Shown in pieces: positions 9,001 to 12,784 of a DNA stretch of 12,784 nt (the stretch's first letter is position 1; each line of letters begins with the position of its first letter). The DNA is from Acidobacteriaceae bacterium (GTDB taxonomy: Bacteria > Acidobacteriota > Terriglobia > Bryobacterales > Bryobacteraceae). The notes under the pieces are model-generated. The model did not search any database, had not been told where the DNA came from, and saw only the letters and a program-made list of their open reading frames with translations. The position numbers and the translations under genes were made by a program. The stretch lies in the NCBI GenBank assembly GCA_019246575.1, contig JAFAQG010000570.1, positions 1 to 12,784 of the forward strand, in the 5' to 3' direction.

Positions 9001-11858
9001 GCCGCTGGGAGTACCCGCGAAAAGCCAAAATCGCAAGGAGGGTGAAACACGACGAGGGGAGTTTCGACCGGGGCACCGGATAGCATGGATACACTCTCTG
9101 CTCTGGCCCAAAACGGTTTGTAATATGTGAGCTGCCTATTCGCGGCGGTCTGTTCCGGCGTAGAGAACTCTTTCGCGCAGAGATCCTTTACGGAGACGCA
9201 AATGGAACCTTCGCTATCAAGGATGTCCATATCGAAGCGCGCAATGGACGGATTAAGCTCGGTGGCTCGGACCCATGCGAAACATTGTTGGGGCGGTGTT
9301 CTGAAAACACGCACTTCTTCGATCGAATACGGCACGAGGATATTCACGGGCCCTGCGGAAACAGAAGCCGAGAGCAGCGCCATTGCCGTCTGGAAGGCCG
9401 CATCCATCAGAGTGGGATGCAGAGTGTAGGTTTCGTTCGGCTCATTATGGGCGATTTCAGAAAGGGCCTCCTTCTCGCCGACACTTAGGCTTTGGATGCC
9501 CTGGCACGACGGTCCGCACAGGACGCCCGCCGAACTGAACATCTGGTAGAGCGACTCTGGTTCGAAAGTTCGCCGGCAGCGAGTTCGAACTGCTGAGAGT
9601 TCGATGGCCGGACTCGACGCAGCAGCGCCCGCAAGACGCTCGATGTAGCCTGTGCAGTAAACAACATTGCCTGATCGCGCTTCGAATTTAGTTGTATCAT
9701 TTCGGCGACCTAGATGCAGAATCGCTTCCGCGCCGTGATCGTCGACCTCGAGGGGCGTCAGCCATTTAGCACGAGAGACAACGAACTGTTCCGGATTTGA
9801 GACTCTACTGGCCGCGCAAGCCATCTCGAGATAGCACACACCAGGGAGAATTGAGCGACCATTCACAACGTGGTCTCGGAGAAACGGGTCCGAACGGCGA
9901 AGCGATATCGCGAATGCCGGTCCCTTCGCTTCCGGGAGCGCCCGGCCAAGCAGCGGATGCGCCACGCTGGTCATTCGCGCAGCGGCAAGCGGCTTGAACC
10001 AGAACGATCTTCGTTCAAAGGGATACGTGGGTAGCGGGACGCGACGCGGTGTCGGTTTACTATAAAGACGCGACCAGTCCGTGTTTTCACCTTTGCTATA
10101 AGCACCGGCCAGCGTGCGTAGAGTTGCAATCTCGGTTGATCCGCCTAGCTTACAGTTCAAGTTCGGGGCAGGTTTGCCGGAGACAAACCAGCCAGCCCAA
10201 TTGTTTTCCTCAGTCGCCGCTCGCAGGTGTTTTACAAGTTCGTGCTTACTGCTGACGACGATCGCCGCGCGACGTTCAAAGTGACCGCGTCCGGTGCTGA
10301 GCGAATAGCTGATCTCATCGAGCTCACATGACGCGCCACGGCCCTCGATCCACTCTTTGAGATCGCAGAGGCGCGCGCGTAAGGACGAGTCGGACTTAGC
10401 CGAGACGGGGATGAGATGCGCAGGCCGGGGCACCCACGCTCGCTGAGAGTCAGGTGCTTCTTCGATGACAATATGAGCATTCGTGCCACTGAAACCGAAG
10501 GAGCTGATCGCTGCGCGCAGGAGAGAACAGCCCCCAACAGGTCGCCATGGCTGCAGTTCGCGGCTGACGTAGAAAGGCGTGTGCTCAAAACCGATCGCGT
10601 CATTTTGGCGATCGTATCCAGCCGCGGGTGGAAGTTGGCGATTCTTGATTGCCAGCAATACCTTGATCAGGCCCGCTATGCCGGCCGCCGTCATCGTGTG
10701 ACCGATATTGCTCTTTACCGAACCGATGGAACAGAACTGTCGCTCGGATGTGTGCGCCTGAAACGCGTTAGCGAGCGCCTCCACTTCAATCGGATCTCCG
10801 AGTTTGGTGCCCGTGCCGTGCGCTTCGATATGGCCGATTGTCGCGGCACTACAACCGGCACGCTGGTACGCCGTTGTCTCCACCATGGCCTGGGACGTTG
10901 CACTCGGCGCTGTGATCCCATTCGTCCTTCCATCCTGGTTAATCGCCGAGCCCTTGACGACAGCGTAGATGAAATCGCCCTGTTTCAGAGCTTGCATAAG
11001 CGGCTTCAGGACGACTGCCCCTACTGCTTCTCCTGGTACAAATCCATCGGCCGCGCGATCGAACGCGCGGCATTGGCCGGAGGGCGAAAGCATGCCCGCT
11101 TTGGAGGCGGCGATGAAAAAGTTAGGAGTGGTCAGAATACAGACCCCCCCGGCTATCGCGAGGTCACTTGTGCCGCTCGCGATGCTTTCGCACGCGAGAT
11201 GCAGGGCTACCAGGGATGACGAACAAGCGGTATCGATGGCGATTGCCGGCCCCTTCAGGTTCAGTAGGTAAGAGATGCGAGACGCTAGGATGGAGGGCGA
11301 ATTGCCCATGAAAGCATAGGCGTCCGGCAGCACGCCGGCGGCGAGCATGCTCTGCGCGTAATCGCCAGCTCCGGCTCCAACGAACACACCGCAGCGGCTA
11401 TTGCTCAACTGTGCTTCCGGAGTGCCCGCGTCCTCCAGCGCAGCCCATGCCGTTTCTAAAAACAGGCGCTGCTGTGGGTCCATGAATTCCGCTTCCTTGG
11501 GCGAAATGTTAAAGAAAAGCGAATCGAACTTATCGATGTCCGAAAGAAAGCCGGCCCACTTACAGTTCGTCTTCCCGCTCTGGCCCGGACGTGGGTCATA
11601 GAACCTGGCAGCGTCCCACCGATCCGACGGAACTTCCGTGATCGAGACCGAGCCTTTCGCGAGATTGTCCCAGAACTGTGCAGGTCCGGCTGCTCCTGGA
11701 AAGCGGCCCGCGATTCCTATGATGGCGATATCGTCCGGCTTCGAGTTGGATTCTGTGTGGGCAACATTCAGATTGGTGATCAGGGCGAGAGCCTGCGCCG
11801 AAGTCAATTCGCGACGCGCTACCATCCGGAAAATCGCCTCAGTTGCCGCGGAGTTCAT
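6048..11858 (-). CDS. Trans-AT polyketide synthase, complete single module: docking-KS-DH-KR-cMT-ACP-docking
   Basis: A complete 1936-residue synthase that extends the chain by one C2 unit, reduces and dehydrates it, and C-methylates it. Order: N-terminal docking helices (1-36); KS (42-470; Cys212 in DTACSSS, His347 in HGTGT, His387 in NIGH); KS flanking linker ending LPTYPF (609-614); dehydratase (634-898; His663 in HVVNG....P, Asp819 in LMDAAFQ); ketoreductase (912-1371; NADPH loop 1151-1157, Lys1255, Ser1279, Tyr1292); cMT (~1405-1768; EIGAGTGG at 1592-1599, His1672, Glu1698); ACP (1805-1876; Ser1839 in GVDSI); C-terminal docking motif (1899-1930). No acyltransferase follows the KS, and the cMT sits after the KR, both trans-AT traits. 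The ATG at 11858 overlaps the previous stop as ATGA and places the docking helices at the extreme N-terminus. No clear Shine-Dalgarno is visible. Predicted product: an alpha-methyl, alpha,beta-unsaturated thioester. Odd point: the usual YGPxFQG dehydratase motif reads CGPSCQG. Confidence 0.98.
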   Translation of the reverse strand: MNSAATEAIFRMVARRELTSAQALALITNLNVAHTESNSKPDDIAIIGIAGRFPGAAGPAQFWDNLAKGSVSITEVPSDRWDAARFYDPRPGQSGKTNCKWAGFLSDIDKFDSLFFNISPKEAEFMDPQQRLFLETAWAALEDAGTPEAQLSNSRCGVFVGAGAGDYAQSMLAAGVLPDAYAFMGNSPSILASRISYLLNLKGPAIAIDTACSSSLVALHLACESIASGTSDLAIAGGVCILTTPNFFIAASKAGMLSPSGQCRAFDRAADGFVPGEAVGAVVLKPLMQALKQGDFIYAVVKGSAINQDGRTNGITAPSATSQAMVETTAYQRAGCSAATIGHIEAHGTGTKLGDPIEVEALANAFQAHTSERQFCSIGSVKSNIGHTMTAAGIAGLIKVLLAIKNRQLPPAAGYDRQNDAIGFEHTPFYVSRELQPWRPVGGCSLLRAAISSFGFSGTNAHIVIEEAPDSQRAWVPRPAHLIPVSAKSDSSLRARLCDLKEWIEGRGASCELDEISYSLSTGRGHFERRAAIVVSSKHELVKHLRAATEENNWAGWFVSGKPAPNLNCKLGGSTEIATLRTLAGAYSKGENTDWSRLYSKPTPRRVPLPTYPFERRSFWFKPLAAARMTSVAHPLLGRALPEAKGPAFAISLRRSDPFLRDHVVNGRSILPGVCYLEMACAASRVSNPEQFVVSRAKWLTPLEVDDHGAEAILHLGRRNDTTKFEARSGNVVYCTGYIERLAGAAASSPAIELSAVRTRCRRTFEPESLYQMFSSAGVLCGPSCQGIQSLSVGEKEALSEIAHNEPNETYTLHPTLMDAAFQTAMALLSASVSAGPVNILVPYSIEEVRVFRTPPQQCFAWVRATELNPSIARFDMDILDSEGSICVSVKDLCAKEFSTPEQTAANRQLTYYKPFWARAESVSMLSGAPVETPLVVFHPPCDFGFSRVLPAAFAPRSVIAVHLGSAFRKLEPAVVEIDHRNESDYERILLDFPNAEEVIFCGLQEFFARTDLDRLESVQEIGALSLLRLIKAIPTGRPLALKVIANNVHRITASDRIFPFTGAIAGLAKTVARELSQVRLSSIEISKEDFERNQDLLLRLLRAESGGRPGEEIAFRDGYRYARRLRCIDLPVPVSDELPLRKEGVYLIVGGLGGIGLTLARYFASKWQARLLVIGRSELDSSKRRSIEELERHGATVMYRCGDVTDLDAMKAVISEAKRIWGGVHGVIHSAIVLKDRSIHRVDEATFREVMAPKARGVAVLQNALSGEDLDFFVFFSSANSVFGNAGQSNYAAASTFEDTFALYLKHVEGVPAKVINWGYWGDVGVVSSREHQERINKLGVGSIGQNEGIQAFEAVLASAAEQLMPIKIDQDLFSKLGINVVHESTAGVYEAIAERVEKRALESRSILDRAGPVFECIDRYARSLLVNFFEGMGLLQPGAAHSKSHLKKELKLLPKYERLLDAFIEILCREGIFTMRNDRFVVNASATRDTTAGDDTRNEIRTRVASESPDLLPFLALLDMCFVSYDEILCGARPATDVLFSGAFMARVERLYKDNAISDYYNGLVAEGVHAGIKAIRRRLSTADRLRILEIGAGTGGTTARVLEKTQNNRDILDFWYTDLSPKFVDHGRRTYGNRYDFLRFAVLDIERSPADQAFEERSFDIVLGSNVLHATTDVANAVKHATALMKPGGLLILNEATAVRDFSTLTFGLTDGWWLYQDIQRRLPNSPLLDLRHWRDILGTAGIIKFRAFPHGVSGRPQSVIIGELDEAVEEIKSGATPTRTIHEGPRNGGASPAAVHSMTHSSIERVIETQLATALNLSPADIRCDKPFVEYGVDSIIGIDLINEVNNRLGTDLKTTVLFDYCTIRDLARYISSEYASITAARCEANVESEPKDERSLRGVLEGLAAGKLSADRALSMTRLRREELAQVSHEL
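6051..6446 (-). other. ACP domain and C-terminal docking motif of the middle synthase
   Basis: ACP residues 1805-1876 with Ser1839 (codon 6342-6344) in GVDSI; no Trp marking a beta-branching ACP follows the serine. An acidic linker then leads to the tail motif LEGLAAGKLSADRALSM (about residues 1905-1921). The tail resembles that of the upstream synthase, LESGDLDVDEALRL, and is a likely docking helix pair for the downstream synthase. Confidence 0.82.
6063..6067 (-). promoter_or_regulatory. Weak ribosome binding site for the third synthase
   Basis: On the coding strand, AGGTG stands four bases before the ATG at 6058. It lies inside the last codons of the middle synthase. The match to an anti-16S sequence is partial and the spacing is short, so initiation probably depends on coupling to termination at the overlapping TAA. 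The start is supported mainly by the docking helices beginning at this ATG. Confidence 0.4.
6555..7646 (-). other. C-methyltransferase domain, middle synthase
   Basis: SAM-dependent alpha-carbon methylation domain, residues about 1405-1768. The SAM loop EIGAGTGG is at 1592-1599; His1672 in NVLHAT and Glu1698 in ILNEAT form the likely catalytic pair; FGLTDGWW follows. It lies between KR and ACP, the placement usual for trans-AT synthases. Its C-terminal third is clearly homologous to the cMT end at the right edge of the window. Confidence 0.94.
7746..9125 (-). other. Ketoreductase domain, middle synthase (B-type signature)
   Basis: Structural plus catalytic halves, residues 912-1371. The NADPH loop GGLGGIG is at 1151-1157, and Lys1255, Ser1279 and Tyr1292 stand at the canonical spacing (24 and 13 residues). 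The signature HSAIVLKD contains the Leu-x-Asp that marks B-type ketoreductases, predicting a D-configured hydroxyl. The residue four after Tyr is Ser (YAAAS) where cis-AT enzymes usually have Asn. Confidence 0.93.
9165..9959 (-). other. Dehydratase domain, middle synthase
   Basis: Double-hotdog dehydratase (residues 634-898) that removes water from the beta-hydroxyacyl chain. The catalytic His663 lies in an HxxxGxxxxP motif (codon 9870-9872) and the catalytic Asp819 in a DxxxQ motif (codon 9402-9404). The motif that normally reads YGPxFQG is CGPSCQG (residues 781-787), so activity is likely but not certain. Confidence 0.9.
10449..11735 (-). other. Ketosynthase domain, middle synthase
   Basis: Condensing domain (residues 42-470) with the full Cys-His-His set: Cys212 (codon 11223-11225), His347 (10818-10820) and His387 (10698-10700). 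It should therefore elongate. The second-His region reads GHTMTAAGI, unlike the GHLEPAAGI of the last KS in the window. It receives the chain from the cMT-bearing module upstream, so its natural substrate should be alpha-methylated. Confidence 0.95.
11751..11858 (-). other. N-terminal docking element of the middle synthase
   Basis: Residues 1-36, before the KS core, form a compact amphipathic stretch with the pattern RRELTSAQALALI. The same pattern (RRELSVAGAEKLI) opens the downstream synthase. Its position directly before a KS and opposite the helical tail of the upstream protein fits an N-terminal docking partner. The role is inferred. Confidence 0.6.
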
Positions 11859-12784
11859 GGGGCACTACGCGCCCACGGCACGCCACCCGGGACTGCGGTC
11901 AATCGCAATGCTTCATCAACATCGAGATCACCCGACTCCAGCCTACGCAACGCATCTTCCATGGATAGCGGCTGATGATTTACACTGGTTCGCTGCATCG
12001 CTCTCGCGGGCCCGAGGCGGAGCCCCAAACGTGTTGGCATCTCTACGCCATACTGCTCAAGAATGTGGCGCGACAAAACATCAATTGCCGGATTGTTAAA
12101 AATTGCCGTGGTTTTCAGGTCGATGCCGAGAGCCGAGTTAATAGCACTCGTGAGCTCAGCGCTGACGATCGAGTCGGCTCCAAAATCGCTGAAGCTCATT
12201 ACCTTACCTGCGCGGACCTGATCGATTGTCATGTCGAGGACGGTCGCTACACAGCGCGTTACAGTGGACTCGATATAATCCAGCACGGGCCCGCTCCCCT
12301 CCGCGTCGCCGGTCATGCCGGATCCACTTCTGTCCGGTTCGACAAATGTCCCCGCGTCGGTTAGACCCTTAGCACTCGCATCCCCGGCAGCGCCTGCCCA
12401 GACGCCATTCTTTCTCGAGATGATAATGCTTTGCTCGAATTGATTTATGTCAGCCGCGCCGGGCTCGCCCAGGACCTTTCCCACCGCGTAACCTGCTTCG
12501 GAAAGCACGTTGCGCCAGGCAATGGGGTCTAACAGCGGAGAATTTTGCATCCGCAGCGAAGTATCGTCGGCGACCCACCATCCATCCAGAAGCCCAAACG
12601 TTAGCGTGGCGAAATCGCGCCGGCCGGTCATCTCGTAAAGCAACAGCAGACCGTCATCGGCAAGCAGGTCCCGTGCATGCCCGATACTGTGCGCCACACG
12701 CCGGGTCGCGTGAATGACATTAGCAGCGATTACCACGTCGAAAGCTGCCGGCGCAAAGCCCTGCGAGGCGACATCACGCTCGAT
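11855..12784 (-). CDS. Trans-AT polyketide synthase, C-terminal part (cMT-ACP-docking), 5' end outside window
   Basis: This is the last 309 residues of a modular PKS; the start lies beyond the right edge. Residues 1-~110 are the end of a SAM-dependent C-methyltransferase, which methylates the alpha carbon of the ACP-bound beta-ketoacyl chain. The motif NVIHAT (His25) and Glu51 in LLYEMT, 26 residues apart, match the His-Glu pair of PKS cMTs, and FGLLDGWW is typical of the family. The SAM-binding glycine loop is outside the window. An acyl carrier protein follows (~165-245) with the phosphopantetheine serine at Ser205 in GADSI. The tail (~275-300) has a short helical motif, LESGDLDVDEALRL, resembling a C-terminal docking element. 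The TGA stop overlaps the next gene's ATG (ATGA), so the two are coupled. Domain identity is seen directly; what lies upstream is unknown. GTG at 12736 is an internal codon, not a start. Confidence 0.96.
   Translation of the reverse strand: MERDVASQGFAPAAFDVVIAANVIHATRRVAHSIGHARDLLADDGLLLLYEMTGRRDFATLTFGLLDGWWVADDTSLRMQNSPLLDPIAWRNVLSEAGYAVGKVLGEPGAADINQFEQSIIISRKNGVWAGAAGDASAKGLTDAGTFVEPDRSGSGMTGDAEGSGPVLDYIESTVTRCVATVLDMTIDQVRAGKVMSFSDFGADSIVSAELTSAINSALGIDLKTTAIFNNPAIDVLSRHILEQYGVEMPTRLGLRLGPARAMQRTSVNHQPLSMEDALRRLESGDLDVDEALRLTAVPGGVPWARSAP
11858..12456 (-). other. ACP domain and C-terminal docking motif of the upstream synthase
   Basis: The carrier domain spans about fragment residues 165-245, with the pantetheine-accepting serine codon at 12170-12172 (GADSI). 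It is preceded by an Ala/Gly/Ser-rich linker from about 12456. After the ACP and a linker rich in Arg, Leu and Gly comes the motif LESGDLDVDEALRL, two predicted short helices near the protein end. It resembles the C-terminal half of the four-helix-bundle docking domains of trans-AT PKSs. The ACP call is firm; the docking call rests on motif shape only. Confidence 0.8.

Noticed and set aside
9996..10448. Possible embedded acyltransferase after the KS
   Set aside because: Only about 150 residues of KS flanking linker lie between the KS and LPTYPF, and there is no GHSxG motif.
10416..11219. Plus-strand open frame of 267 codons
   Set aside because: It is fully antisense to the middle-synthase KS, whose protein is intact. 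A similar antisense frame appears opposite KS B (1079-1621), as expected when the same conserved KS is read backwards.
1..12784. Intergenic promoters, terminators, tRNAs, CRISPR or mobile elements
   Set aside because: Every base is inside a PKS coding frame and I saw no repeat array, inverted-repeat end or RNA gene. Repetition seen is domain homology among KS, KR, cMT and ACP copies.

Overview
The window is one continuous stretch of a large modular polyketide synthase (PKS) locus. All genes are on the minus strand, so the assembly line runs from base 12784 down to base 1. Three multidomain proteins are present. The first is the C-terminal end of a synthase that enters from the right edge (12784-11855). 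The second is a complete one-module synthase of 1936 residues (11858-6048). The third starts at 6058 and runs off the left edge still open after 2019 codons. There are no intergenic gaps: the reading frames overlap by 4 bp (ATGA) and by 11 bp, so this is a single polycistronic, translationally coupled unit. I see no tRNA, rRNA, insertion sequence, CRISPR array, terminator or other non-PKS gene.

The architecture is that of a trans-acyltransferase (trans-AT) PKS. None of the three ketosynthases (KS) is followed by an acyltransferase. Each KS passes through a flanking linker ending in LPTYPF directly into processing domains or a carrier protein. The complete middle module has its C-methyltransferase (cMT) after the ketoreductase (KR), which is a trans-AT hallmark. 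A separate malonyl-CoA acyltransferase must therefore be encoded elsewhere.

Domain order in the biosynthetic direction: protein 1, (...)-cMT-ACP-docking; protein 2, docking-KS-DH-KR-cMT-ACP-docking; protein 3, docking-KS-KR-ACP-KS-ACP-(...). Inferred chain chemistry: an alpha-methylated unit from protein 1, then an alpha-methyl alpha,beta-unsaturated unit, then a beta-hydroxy unit, then a unit left as beta-ketone unless a trans-acting enzyme modifies it. Matching short helical motifs at both protein junctions look like four-helix-bundle docking elements that hand the chain from protein 1 to 2 to 3.

Organism: base composition is moderately GC-rich (mid-50s percent, estimated by eye on a few lines) and even across the genes. 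Trans-AT PKSs occur in many Proteobacteria, Bacilli, Acidobacteriota, Cyanobacteria, myxobacteria and uncultured symbionts. The sequence does not let me choose among them, although very AT-rich or very GC-rich hosts are unlikely. No gene symbol can be assigned and I do not recognise the product. The locus is a plausible new polyketide pathway built from well-known parts, not a new class of system.
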